Notes under the pieces: generated by a model
Told to the model about the DNA's origin: nothing
The model's database searches: none
Seen by the model: the letters and a program-made list of their open reading frames with translations, nothing else
Shown: positions 35,938 to 45,220 of the stretch, one piece after another
How positions within the stretch are numbered: position 1 is the first letter of the stretch
Layout of the letters: every line of letters starts with the position of its first letter
NCBI GenBank assembly: GCA_964508895.1
Contig: CAZDWF010000002.1
Span: 1 to 64,000 of the forward strand
Length of the DNA stretch: 64,000 bases
Source: M55B132 sp964508895
GTDB taxonomy: Bacteria > Bacteroidota > Bacteroidia > Bacteroidales > B18-G4
Direction of reading: 5' to 3'
Translations under genes and position numbers: made by a program

Positions 35938-37983
35938 ATGAGAGTATTTCTCATCCTGATTTTCATTACTATTTCCTGTTTTTATTCATTTTCACAATGG
36001 GAATGGCAAAATCCTTTGCCGCAGGGTAATACAATCAAGGCTGTTGAAATTATTGATCCTTTCAATGTATGGATGGCTGGTGATTGCGGAACACTAATGT
36101 ATTCCGGAGATGGTGGCAATACCCTGGAAGTTATTCCACTTGGCACAAAGGAACATCTGTGGGACATAAGGTTTATTAAATCCGATACGGGAATTATTGC
36201 AGGTGAGAATGGAGCATTATTCAATACTATTGATGGTGGATTAAACTGGGAAGCCTGGTATATATTGCAGGATAAATCTTTTACCTGTATCGACAATTAC
36301 GGGAAGAATACCTGGGTTGGCGGATATGATTCAGCAGCATTCGTAATGAAATCTGATGATTTTGGAGTAAGCTGGCAAACTCATTATCTGTCAGGAGGAA
36401 AGAAAACTTACGATATCCATTTTATAAATGATACCCTGGGGTGGGCTGCCGGAGAGTATATATATAAAACCACCGATGGAGGAAATAACTGGGAATTGCA
36501 TATGTATACACCTCAATGGGATTATAAGAAAATTTTATTCCTCGATGAAAATATAGGATGGTTTAACGATAAAAGACATATCTATCATACAAATGATGGT
36601 GGTCAGAGTTGGTCTCAGCAAATCACTCATCAATATTCAAATATTTATGATTTATTCTTCGAGGACAGCCTCAATGGTTGGCATGTGGCATATGGTCATA
36701 TTTATAAAACTACGGATGGAGGAATTAACTGGAATCTCACGCAATATAACTCAGGAATATTATACACTATAGTTAGCTATGATAAGAATATTGCATGGTC
36801 AGCTGGACAAGGAGGTCGTATCTATAACACTCTGGATGGCATAAACTGGTCATTACTGGTAAATGGTTATATAGGCACTATAAAGCAAATACAATTTCTT
36901 GACATCAATATCGGATGGTCGGTAAACAATGAATACATACTGAAAACAAATAATGGAGGATTAGACTGGGAAATACTTTGTAATTCACCTTACCACTATA
37001 ATAGAGATTTATATTTTATAGATTCACTAAAAGGTTGGCTACTATCAATGGATGGGATCTATGTGACGTATAATGGTGGAATTGAATGGGAGTATGAATT
37101 CTATACTCCCACTGGAAAAGATCTTAATGACTTTACTTTTCTAACAGAAGATATTGCCTGGGCAGCGGGAAATTCCGGATATATTGTGCACTTGAAAAAT
37201 GGGATATGGGTGGAGCAAGAATATTATACATATGATCATCTGTATGGAATATGCTTCAATTCTGATTTGTCTGGTTGTGCGGTAGGCAAAAATGGAACTA
37301 TCATTTATACTCATGACGGTGGGGAAACCTGGGAGCAATATAATACTGATACCACTGAACTTCTACGAGATGTGTTTTTTATCAATGTCCAGACAGGTTG
37401 GATTTGTGGTTATAATGGCATATTGATGAAAAGTACAAATGCCGGTGAATCCTGGGAGTATCAATATTCTAATGTAAAAGGGGATCTAATTGCTCTGCAT
37501 TTCTTAGACCATAACCATGGATGGGTTGTAGGAGATTCAGGATTGTTACTACATACAAATAATGGTGGAGATACCTGGACAATTCTGAATACTGAAACTA
37601 CTAATAGATTAAATTGTATTTATTTTACAGATCTGGATAATGGTTGGATAAGTGGGCATGACGGTACAATCCTGTATACCAGCAATGGAGGAGCAGTGTG
37701 GAGTGAAGAAATTCAGGAAACAGTTGTAAATAAGTCAATCAATGTATTTCCAAACCCATTCAAAGAATCTACCTGCTTTGTCTATAATACCCTGTATGCT
37801 AATAGGAAAGTAATTATTCAGATTTTCAATTTCTCTGGGAAGATTATTTATTCCACTGCACTCTTCCAGGGTATTGGAAGTCATGAATACCACTGGAATT
37901 CCCAAGAGTATCCGGCCGGGATTTATTATTATCGGATTCAAATTGGTGGCGAAGTGTTTGCGGGGAAGATGGTGAAGATGTAG
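35938..37983 (+). CDS. T9SS-secreted Ycf48/BNR-like repeat protein, paralogue 2
   Basis: A 681-residue tandem paralogue of the preceding gene, of equal length. Signal peptide MRVFLILIFITISCFYSFSQ, then WEWQNPLPQGNTIKAVEIID and ~13 propeller repeats (GWICGYNG, GWVVGDSG, YTSNGG). The C-terminal T9SS sorting domain ends GGEVFAGKMVKM. Most of the two proteins have diverged, but DNA coding for the sorting domain core is almost unchanged (61 of 62 bases, 37882-37943 versus 35631-35692). A TATCTTTA element lies about 25 bases upstream of the ATG. Confidence 0.88.
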   Translation: MRVFLILIFITISCFYSFSQWEWQNPLPQGNTIKAVEIIDPFNVWMAGDCGTLMYSGDGGNTLEVIPLGTKEHLWDIRFIKSDTGIIAGENGALFNTIDGGLNWEAWYILQDKSFTCIDNYGKNTWVGGYDSAAFVMKSDDFGVSWQTHYLSGGKKTYDIHFINDTLGWAAGEYIYKTTDGGNNWELHMYTPQWDYKKILFLDENIGWFNDKRHIYHTNDGGQSWSQQITHQYSNIYDLFFEDSLNGWHVAYGHIYKTTDGGINWNLTQYNSGILYTIVSYDKNIAWSAGQGGRIYNTLDGINWSLLVNGYIGTIKQIQFLDINIGWSVNNEYILKTNNGGLDWEILCNSPYHYNRDLYFIDSLKGWLLSMDGIYVTYNGGIEWEYEFYTPTGKDLNDFTFLTEDIAWAAGNSGYIVHLKNGIWVEQEYYTYDHLYGICFNSDLSGCAVGKNGTIIYTHDGGETWEQYNTDTTELLRDVFFINVQTGWICGYNGILMKSTNAGESWEYQYSNVKGDLIALHFLDHNHGWVVGDSGLLLHTNNGGDTWTILNTETTNRLNCIYFTDLDNGWISGHDGTILYTSNGGAVWSEEIQETVVNKSINVFPNPFKESTCFVYNTLYANRKVIIQIFNFSGKIIYSTALFQGIGSHEYHWNSQEYPAGIYYYRIQIGGEVFAGKMVKM

Positions 37984-38174
37984 ATGTCGGATAATCACAA
38001 TAACTAATCATCAATCGAGTTTTGGCAATTTAATTATTGATTGTCAATAAGTTATTAGTAATGTTAAATTTGCCTGAAGATCTATCTACACCAAAAACCC
38101 AGTAACCCAGTACCTACAATATTACTTGTGCAAACTTTCAGGAGTCTGGCATCTGGTGTCCGGAATCCGGGCAT

Positions 38175-40334
38175 CTATCTCCTCGACTCAATCAGAATCT
38201 CCAGCAGCTTAATCCCCGCATCAGAAATAACCGTTCCCGGTCCGAAGATAGCAACGGCGCCTGCTTTGTACAGGAAATCATAATCCTGTGGTGGTATCAC
38301 TCCGCCGACGATCACCATGATGTCTTCGCGACCAAGCTTTTTGAGTTCTTCTATGAGTTGTGGAACGAGGGTTTTATGTCCTGCTGCCAAACTTGATACC
38401 CCAACAATATGCACATCATTTTCAACGGCCTGGCGGGCAGTTTCTGCAGGGGTTTGAAACAATGGTCCGACGTCTACATCAAAGCCTATATCTGCAAAAC
38501 CAGTAGCCACCACTTTCTCTCCCCTGTCGTGGCCATCCTGTCCCATTTTAGCAACCATAATCCTTGGCCTTCTGCCTTCCATTTTCGCAAATTTATCTGC
38601 TAATTCGCATGCTTTGTTAAAGCTTGCATCATCTTTTGATTCTGAGGAATATACCCCTGAAATGGATCGTATCACTGCTTTATACCTCCCAAATATTTTT
38701 TCACAGGCCATGGAGATCTCTCCCAGCGTGGCTCTCTTTTGTGTTGCAATAACAGCAAGGGCCAGCAAGTTTCCTTCTCCTGTTTCACAAGATTTAGTAA
38801 TGTCTTCCAGTGCCTCCCGGACTTCCTGCTCGTTTCTGTTTTCTCTAAGATAATTAATTCTTTTGATCTGTGTTTCACGCACTGCCGTATTATCCACTTC
38901 CAGGGTTTCAATAGGATCTTCCTTTTCCAACCTGTATTTGTTAACACCAACGATAGTGTCTTTATGAGAATCTATCCTTGCCTGCTTACGAGCGGCTGCT
39001 TCCTCTATCCTCATTTTTGGTATTCCTGTTTCTATGGCTTTTGCCATGCCACCCAACTCCTCTATCTCCTGAATGTGTTCCCAGGCTTTTTGAGCGATCT
39101 CGTTGGTAAGTGATTCTACATAATATGAACCGGCCCATGGATCCACATCGCGGCATATCTGTGTCTCTTCCTGAATATATATCTGTGTATTTCTTGCAAT
39201 ACGGGCAGAGAAATCTGTTGGCAGGGCAATCGCTTCATCAAGTGCATTGGTATGCAAACTCTGTGTTCCGCCCAGTGCTGCTCCCATAGCTTCTACACAG
39301 GTACGAGCCACATTGTTGAAAGGACCCTGCTCGGTGAGGCTCCATCCTGATGTCTGGCAATGTGTTCTTAAAGCCATGGATTTAGGATTCTTCGGATTGA
39401 ACTGCTTAACGATCTTTGCCCAGAGCATGCGGGCGGCTCTCATCTTGGCAATCTCCATAAAATGATTCATGCCAATTCCCCAGAAAAATGATAGCCGTGG
39501 AGCGAAGGCATCTATATCCATACCCGCTTTGATACCAGTACGGATATATTCCAGTCCGTCAGCAAGAGTATATCCCAGCTCAATATCGGCTGTTGCACCG
39601 GCTTCCTGCATATGGTAACCACTAATACTTATGGAGTTGAACTTAGGCATATTCTTAGAGGCATACTCAAATATATCAGAGATGATCCTCATCGAAGGCA
39701 AGGGTGGATAGATATATGTGTTCCTTACCATGAATTCTTTCAGGATGTCGTTCTGTATGGTTCCGGCCAGTTGATCCAGCTTCACTCCCTGTTCCAGTGC
39801 TGCGACAATATAAAACGCCATAATTGGAAGTACAGCACCGTTCATGGTCATGGAGACAGACATTTTATCCAGCGGAATACCTTTAAACAGGATTTCCATA
39901 TCCAGGATGGAATCTACAGCCACACCTGCTTTACCAACATCACCCACTACTCTTTCATGATCTGAGTCGTAGCCGCGATGGGTTGCCAGGTCGAATGCAA
40001 TGGAAAGACCTTTTTGTCCGGCAGCAAGGTTTCTCCTGTAAAAAGCATTGGAATCTTCTGCGGTGGAAAATCCTGCATACTGACGGATTGTCCACGGACG
40101 ACTTACATACATGGTAGAATAAGGTCCGCGTAAAAAAGGTGGTATGCCCGCTGCAAAATCAAGATGCTCCAGCTTGAGAAGGTCATCTTTAGTAAATACT
40201 GCCTTAAGGTCTATCTTTTCAGGAGTTTGCCAGTCGGCTTTTATATAGTTTTCATGTTCCCACTCAGGAATAATCTTAGCTGACCCTTTGATACTATTAA
40301 AATCTATATGTTGAAAATTAGGCTTCATTTTCAT
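38175..40334 (-). CDS. mutB: Methylmalonyl-CoA mutase large (catalytic) subunit
   Basis: A ~719-residue adenosylcobalamin enzyme; ATG 40334 (MKMKPNFQHIDF) is preferred over a TTG at 40352 that overlaps mutA. TMYVSRPWTIRQYAGFSTAEDSN and RGYDSDHERVVGDVGKAGVAVDS form the CoA-binding TIM barrel. The C-terminal cobalamin domain has DGHDRGEKVVATGF, the D-x-H-x-x-G loop whose His ligates cobalt, then VDVGPLFQTP. It interconverts succinyl-CoA and (R)-methylmalonyl-CoA, the propionate route used by many Bacteroidota. It is expressed after mutA. No meaB/ArgK chaperone or epimerase gene is beside it in this window. Confidence 0.96.
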   Translation of the reverse strand: MKMKPNFQHIDFNSIKGSAKIIPEWEHENYIKADWQTPEKIDLKAVFTKDDLLKLEHLDFAAGIPPFLRGPYSTMYVSRPWTIRQYAGFSTAEDSNAFYRRNLAAGQKGLSIAFDLATHRGYDSDHERVVGDVGKAGVAVDSILDMEILFKGIPLDKMSVSMTMNGAVLPIMAFYIVAALEQGVKLDQLAGTIQNDILKEFMVRNTYIYPPLPSMRIISDIFEYASKNMPKFNSISISGYHMQEAGATADIELGYTLADGLEYIRTGIKAGMDIDAFAPRLSFFWGIGMNHFMEIAKMRAARMLWAKIVKQFNPKNPKSMALRTHCQTSGWSLTEQGPFNNVARTCVEAMGAALGGTQSLHTNALDEAIALPTDFSARIARNTQIYIQEETQICRDVDPWAGSYYVESLTNEIAQKAWEHIQEIEELGGMAKAIETGIPKMRIEEAAARKQARIDSHKDTIVGVNKYRLEKEDPIETLEVDNTAVRETQIKRINYLRENRNEQEVREALEDITKSCETGEGNLLALAVIATQKRATLGEISMACEKIFGRYKAVIRSISGVYSSESKDDASFNKACELADKFAKMEGRRPRIMVAKMGQDGHDRGEKVVATGFADIGFDVDVGPLFQTPAETARQAVENDVHIVGVSSLAAGHKTLVPQLIEELKKLGREDIMVIVGGVIPPQDYDFLYKAGAVAIFGPGTVISDAGIKLLEILIESRR

Positions 40335-40341
40335 ACTGTTA

Positions 40342-42237
40342 TCAATTTTCAAACCAGTTTATTCCCAGCTCTTTCTGGAACTCTTTCAATGTTTCAAGCA
40401 CATTTGACCTGGTATGGATAAAATGCTTAATTCCTGCATTTTGCAAAGCTTTTACACTGTCTTTTGGATATCCTGCGATAACCAGAATTGCCTTATTGTT
40501 GAGCTTATCATAAATTCCTGGAGCTATTTCAGGGTATTCTTCATCTGAGCTACAGATCACCACTATATCAGCTTTTTGTTCGAGTGCCGAATTTACTCCT
40601 TCATCAATGGAACTAAACCCGATATTATCAATGATCTCATATCCCGCGCTGGCAAAGAAATTTCCTGCAAACTGTGCACGGGCAATGCGCATTCCGATAT
40701 TACCATAAGCAAGCATAAATACTTTAGGCCTGTTTTTACTCATGGAATATTTATCAGTTGCATACCTGAGCTTTTCGAATTCCTGCGCTGCACGGTAAGT
40801 TTCAATTCCATTAGCATCAGCATTAGAAACAGTTTCATCTTCTGTTTTCAGGATGGAGCTGTCTATTTCCTTTTCAATATGCTCGTTGAAATTTGGATAT
40901 TGATTGGTTCCCAGTATGCTTATCCTGCGGCTTGCAATGTCATTTTCTCTTTTATCTTTTGTTTCTTTAAATTTATCCTGTATAAAACCCTTCTTGAAAG
41001 CTTCAATATATCCACCTTTTGATTCTATTTCCAGGAAAAGGATCCATGCTTCTTTTGCAATGCTATCGGTCAATTTTTCAATATAATATGAGCCGGCTGA
41101 CGGGTCCACAATCTTGTCGAGATAAGATTCTTCTTTTAAAAGCAATTGCTGGTTGCGGGCAACCCTTTCAGAGAACTCCGTTGGATCTTCATAAATGCTA
41201 TTGAAAGGTTTAACGGTTAATGAATCAACACCGGAAATTATCGCTGACATAGATTCTGTAGTAGTTCTCAGCATATTCACATAAGGATCGTAAATGCTTT
41301 TATTCCAGTTGATGGTAGTGCCATGAATATTCATACAGGCATGTGCCTCATCACTTGGGCCATAAGCTTTAACAATTTGTGCCCAGAGAAAACGGGCTGC
41401 TCTTATCTTGGCAATTTCCATAAAGTAATTTCCTCCGATACCAAAGTTAAATTTGATATTAGGAGCGATCCTGTCAACTGAAATACCCTTTTCTGTCAGA
41501 TGTGTGAGGAATTCCGCACCCATAGCTATACTATATCCCAGTTCTTCAACGATGGATGATCCTGCTTCTCTGAAATCGGAACCATAAACAGAAAGGACCG
41601 TGAAATGCGGTAGGTTATGAGCTATATCAATAAGTTCCTTGCAGGTATTAAAACTATCTTCCTGTGAGCCATAAAATTTCCCTTTCAGGGTCAGGAAACC
41701 CAATGGATCGAAATCTATAGAGCCGTGTATCTTCTGGAAATCACGGTTATACTGTTTTACCAGGTCGTAAAAGATCATCATCAGATCTGCGACCTGTTTT
41801 GGACTTGTGATAAAGTTGATCTCAACGATTTCTGCGAAAATATTTTTTAAAAGGGAATCGATATCATCGCGTGTATAATCCTTTTCCCTGTCAAGTACAA
41901 ATCCAAGGGAGTTCACACCTTTCATCAGTATATCAAGAGCTTTCTTATTTGCTTTATCAAGGTCAGTGATAGTAATATCCTGGCGGATATACCAATCGTT
42001 GTTGTTTATCTTGTTCCCTCTAACAAAAGGGAATTCTCCGGGAAGTTCATCAAGGTATTTTATATTATTAAGATCTTCGCTTCTATAAAAAGGCTGCAGA
42101 TTGAAACCCTCACTGGTTCTCCAGACAAGCTTTTTATCATAATCCGCTCCTTTAAGATCATTAAAGATCTTTTCTTTCCATTCCTGAGTGGAAATAGCAG
42201 AAAACTCTTTAAACAGGTCGTTATTCTTTTGTTGCAT
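40342..42237 (-). CDS. mutA: Methylmalonyl-CoA mutase small subunit
   Basis: A 631-residue partner of MutB. It has the same barrel-plus-flavodoxin-like layout: EWKEKIFNDLKGADYDKKLVWRT-type entry, GNYFMEIAKIRAARFLWAQIV, PSAGSYYIEKLT and a C-terminal cobalamin-like domain (KVFMLAYGNIGMRIARAQFAGNF). The D-x-H-x-x-G cobalt motif is absent there, as expected for the non-catalytic subunit. It heterodimerises with MutB. The stop lies 7 bases before the preferred mutB ATG, giving a two-gene operon. Confidence 0.95.
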   Translation of the reverse strand: MQQKNNDLFKEFSAISTQEWKEKIFNDLKGADYDKKLVWRTSEGFNLQPFYRSEDLNNIKYLDELPGEFPFVRGNKINNNDWYIRQDITITDLDKANKKALDILMKGVNSLGFVLDREKDYTRDDIDSLLKNIFAEIVEINFITSPKQVADLMMIFYDLVKQYNRDFQKIHGSIDFDPLGFLTLKGKFYGSQEDSFNTCKELIDIAHNLPHFTVLSVYGSDFREAGSSIVEELGYSIAMGAEFLTHLTEKGISVDRIAPNIKFNFGIGGNYFMEIAKIRAARFLWAQIVKAYGPSDEAHACMNIHGTTINWNKSIYDPYVNMLRTTTESMSAIISGVDSLTVKPFNSIYEDPTEFSERVARNQQLLLKEESYLDKIVDPSAGSYYIEKLTDSIAKEAWILFLEIESKGGYIEAFKKGFIQDKFKETKDKRENDIASRRISILGTNQYPNFNEHIEKEIDSSILKTEDETVSNADANGIETYRAAQEFEKLRYATDKYSMSKNRPKVFMLAYGNIGMRIARAQFAGNFFASAGYEIIDNIGFSSIDEGVNSALEQKADIVVICSSDEEYPEIAPGIYDKLNNKAILVIAGYPKDSVKALQNAGIKHFIHTRSNVLETLKEFQKELGINWFEN

Positions 42238-42546
42238 TATAGAAATTTAGCTCAATAATTTTCAAATCAAGAGAACAGTACTGAAATGGATGTAAAATTA
42301 CGATAAAAGAATCAGAGTTCAGAATTGAGTGATAAATAAGACTTAATCATAAAGTCGCACAAAGTATCTTACAAGTAACTCAAAGAGTACCTTTGCTAGC
42401 GCGGACTTGTAGTCCCTGCTCTCGCTAACAATATAATAAGTCACGGACAACATGTCCGCACCAGCTAGGGATCTAACCGCAATTGACGCTTTGGAAGGTG
42501 TTATAAAAGCAGAGATTTAATTCTATTCGCACCCAATTATTAATTT
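42238..42546. repeat. Intergenic repeat region with REP-like palindromes
   Basis: No gene seen in these 309 bases. GGACT-TGT-AGTCC (42403-42415) and CGGAC-AACAT-GTCCG (42444-42458) are two small hairpins, each near a GCTAG (42395, 42464), the look of a REP/bimolecular palindromic element. At 42474-42498 TAACCGCAATTGACGCTTTG followed by GAAGG is a decayed relative of the 38-base repeat bounding the GxxExxY cassette. The region ends in TTAATT-type repeats that run into the stop codon of the S46 peptidase gene. Confidence 0.6.
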
Positions 42547-44709
42547 TTAATTCTCAGAGAGTGTCATTTCCTCAACCAAATGTCCTGCCCCTGCAAACTT
42601 ATCCATAATAAAAAGGCAGTAACGAATATCAAGTGTGATATTCCTGCAGAAATCAGGGTCGAAGACGATATCGCTCATTGTACCTTCCCAGCAGCGGTCG
42701 AAATTCAGTCCAATGAGTTCGCCATCCGCATTGATTACAGGGCTTCCTGAATTACCTCCTGAAGTATGGTTATTGGCAATAAAGCAAACATGCATGCTCT
42801 CATCGTCGTCGGCATATTTACCATAATCTTTTTCATTATAAAGTTCTTTTAACTTTTCTTCTACTACATAATCATAGATATCAGGGTTTTCCTTTTCCAT
42901 GATACCGTTGAGCGTGGTGAAATAATCATAATAAACCCCATCAGCGGGATAATAATCGCTTACATTACCATAGGCAACACGTAATGTGAAATTTGCATCT
43001 GGATAATATCTTAAGTCTGGCTGAAACTCCATTTGAGCCTTCATATAAATACGCTGCAGGCTGTCGATCTTATTATCCAGTTTTCTTATTTGAGGACCAA
43101 TGATTGAGAACATGGCATAAATGCTTTCAGCTAACTCATATACAGGGTCTTTTGCGATCTTTTTGAATTTACCTGCTTTATAGGTATCAAGGAATCTTTC
43201 AACCTTGCATTCACAGGTCATGAACGTATGTTTAAAAACATGATCAGTATATTTCGCTATATCTCCTTTAAATTTATTGGTGATTGTTTCGAAGATCTCA
43301 GGTTGATCTTCAGGTTTAAGATCCTTATAATAATCAGCGATCAATACCTCGAAGATCTCTTCATCAACAGGCATGTGATAGTTTTTAAAGAACCCACTTG
43401 ATCTTTTCTTCAAATTCTCCAACAGTTTATCAATTTCTTCTTTGCTGCTTTTCTTTTTACTAGCTTCCAGCAATCTACGATAAGAAATAGCATATCTTAC
43501 TACTTCAATACCTAATCCGGCCTCAATAGTGTAAGTATATGATAACTCCAATGGTCCTGCTTTGCTGTATGCTTTTTCAAATTCAGGCAGCAAATTTCCG
43601 TATTTCATTTTCCTTTCAGGATCAGCATCAGCCCATGCCTGGAATGCTGCTTCATATTGCTGTTTCTCATCAAGAGTTTTCATGCGGTAAATACCTTTAT
43701 TCTCTCCAATCCATTTTTTCCATCCGTTGGCAATTCCTGCAGATTTTGAAGCATATTGAATTCTTACTTTAGGATCTTTCTCGACATACTTGTTTATGAT
43801 ATCCAGCCTTTTCCCTCTTAGTTCTACACGGATAGGATTTTTTAGTTCCGTTACATGCTCCACTGCCCATGATGGAATATATTGTTGTGTTGATCCAGGA
43901 TATCCAAACACCATAGTAAAATCATCCTTTTCCACTCCTTTCAGGGAAACCGGGAAGAAGAATTTTGGTTTATAAGGGACATTGTTTTTTGAGTATTTTG
44001 CAGGATTGTTGTTTGAATCGGCATAGATCCTGAAAACAGAGAAATCCCCGGTATGCCGGGGCCACATCCAGTTGTCGGTATCACCACCGAATTTACCAAT
44101 ATTTGAAGGAGGAGCACCTACAAGGCGAACATCTTCGTAAATTTCGTTAATGAAAAGTATAAACTGATTACCATGATAGAAAGCTTTAACCCTCGCATCA
44201 TAATGAGAGGTGTCTTCAATACTTTCAACCAACTTATCAATATGGCTACCTATTATTGAATCTCTTATTTTCTCTGAAATATTATCTGTTACTCCTTTCA
44301 GTATGAGATTTGATACATCTTCCATTTTTACCAGGAAGGTCACTTTCAATCCCGGGTTTTCAAGCTCTTCATCCTTGTTCATCGCCCAGAAACCATCTGT
44401 AAGATAATCGTGCTCTATACTTGAATGAGCCTGGATTCTTCCATAACCACAATGATGGTTAGTCAGCAATAATCCTTCAGGACTTACCAATACACCCGTA
44501 CATCCTCCTCCAAAGATCACTATCCCATCCTTTAAGCTTGTTTTATTAACACTATAGATATCATCTGTAGAGATTCTCATCCCCATTGCATGCATATCTT
44601 TTTCGTTATATTTTTTCAGCAGCATTGGCAACCACATCCCTTCATCAGCCCGAACATTAATATTCATTATCAACAATGCTGAAATCAAAAATCCAATAAA
44701 TCGTCCCAT
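42547..44709 (-). CDS. S46 family dipeptidyl-peptidase, DPP11-like
   Basis: A 720-residue secreted peptidase. Signal peptide to about NVRA, then DEGMWLPMLL, the usual S46 mature start. His85/86 in LLTNHHCGYG, Asp in the WPRHTGDFSVFRIY region and Ser654 in TSGGNSGSPV form the chymotrypsin-like triad. Arg672 lies 18 residues after the Ser (GLNFDRCWEG). That position is Gly in DPP7, which prefers hydrophobic P1, and Arg in DPP11, which prefers Asp/Glu at P1, so DPP11-type specificity is inferred. It trims dipeptides from N-termini in the periplasm for amino-acid-based growth, fitting the nearby mutAB. RidA is encoded just upstream on the same strand. Confidence 0.93.
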   Translation of the reverse strand: MGRFIGFLISALLIMNINVRADEGMWLPMLLKKYNEKDMHAMGMRISTDDIYSVNKTSLKDGIVIFGGGCTGVLVSPEGLLLTNHHCGYGRIQAHSSIEHDYLTDGFWAMNKDEELENPGLKVTFLVKMEDVSNLILKGVTDNISEKIRDSIIGSHIDKLVESIEDTSHYDARVKAFYHGNQFILFINEIYEDVRLVGAPPSNIGKFGGDTDNWMWPRHTGDFSVFRIYADSNNNPAKYSKNNVPYKPKFFFPVSLKGVEKDDFTMVFGYPGSTQQYIPSWAVEHVTELKNPIRVELRGKRLDIINKYVEKDPKVRIQYASKSAGIANGWKKWIGENKGIYRMKTLDEKQQYEAAFQAWADADPERKMKYGNLLPEFEKAYSKAGPLELSYTYTIEAGLGIEVVRYAISYRRLLEASKKKSSKEEIDKLLENLKKRSSGFFKNYHMPVDEEIFEVLIADYYKDLKPEDQPEIFETITNKFKGDIAKYTDHVFKHTFMTCECKVERFLDTYKAGKFKKIAKDPVYELAESIYAMFSIIGPQIRKLDNKIDSLQRIYMKAQMEFQPDLRYYPDANFTLRVAYGNVSDYYPADGVYYDYFTTLNGIMEKENPDIYDYVVEEKLKELYNEKDYGKYADDDESMHVCFIANNHTSGGNSGSPVINADGELIGLNFDRCWEGTMSDIVFDPDFCRNITLDIRYCLFIMDKFAGAGHLVEEMTLSEN

Positions 44710-44740
44710 CTCAAATAAATTATTAATTGTTAATTATTAA

Positions 44741-45118
44741 TTACTTAGCGGCTATTGTCTCAATCCCAACCATCACCCCCAGTGGAAGTTTATCCACCTC
44801 ACAGGCAGCTCTTGCTGGAGGATTTTCAGGATAGTACTTCCCATAAATCTCGTTCATAGCGACAAAATTATCCATATTGTCAAGAAAACAAGTTGATTTA
44901 ATCACATCCCCGAATGTATATCCGGCTTTCTCCAGGATGGCCTGGATATTTCTCATTACCTGTTCAGTTTGTTCTTTTATTCCACCTTCTACTATATTTG
45001 TTGTAGCAGGATCAATTGAAATTTGCATGGATATGAAAAGCATTCCGTTTGCTTCCACAGCCTGACTGTATGGACCTACAGCAGCAGGAGCTTTTTGAGT
45101 GCTTATGATTCTTTTCAT
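44741..45118 (-). CDS. ridA: RidA family enamine/imine deaminase
   Basis: A 125-residue YjgF/YER057c/UK114 protein, full length. AVGPYSQAVEANGMLFIS, EQTEQVMRNIQAILEKAG and the C-terminal PPARAACEVDKLPLG hold the family pockets, with the Arg that binds the 2-iminopropanoate carboxylate in PPARAA. Forms trimers and hydrolyses reactive enamines or imines produced by PLP enzymes. It is followed by the S46 peptidase after 31 bases, so the two may be co-transcribed. Confidence 0.95.
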   Translation of the reverse strand: MKRIISTQKAPAAVGPYSQAVEANGMLFISMQISIDPATTNIVEGGIKEQTEQVMRNIQAILEKAGYTFGDVIKSTCFLDNMDNFVAMNEIYGKYYPENPPARAACEVDKLPLGVMVGIETIAAK

Positions 45119-45220
45119 GATAGGTTTTGTTTGGAGAGATCAAAGATAGGAAAATATAGGATTCAAGGGGCAAGAAGCAAGGGGCAACCCATCCAAGCCT
45201 CATTATTAATTTTTAGTTGA

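Noticed and set aside
33687..37983. A photosystem II assembly role suggested by Ycf48-like repeats
   Set aside because: The repeats are a generic beta-propeller; both proteins have T9SS sorting domains and nothing photosynthetic is nearby.
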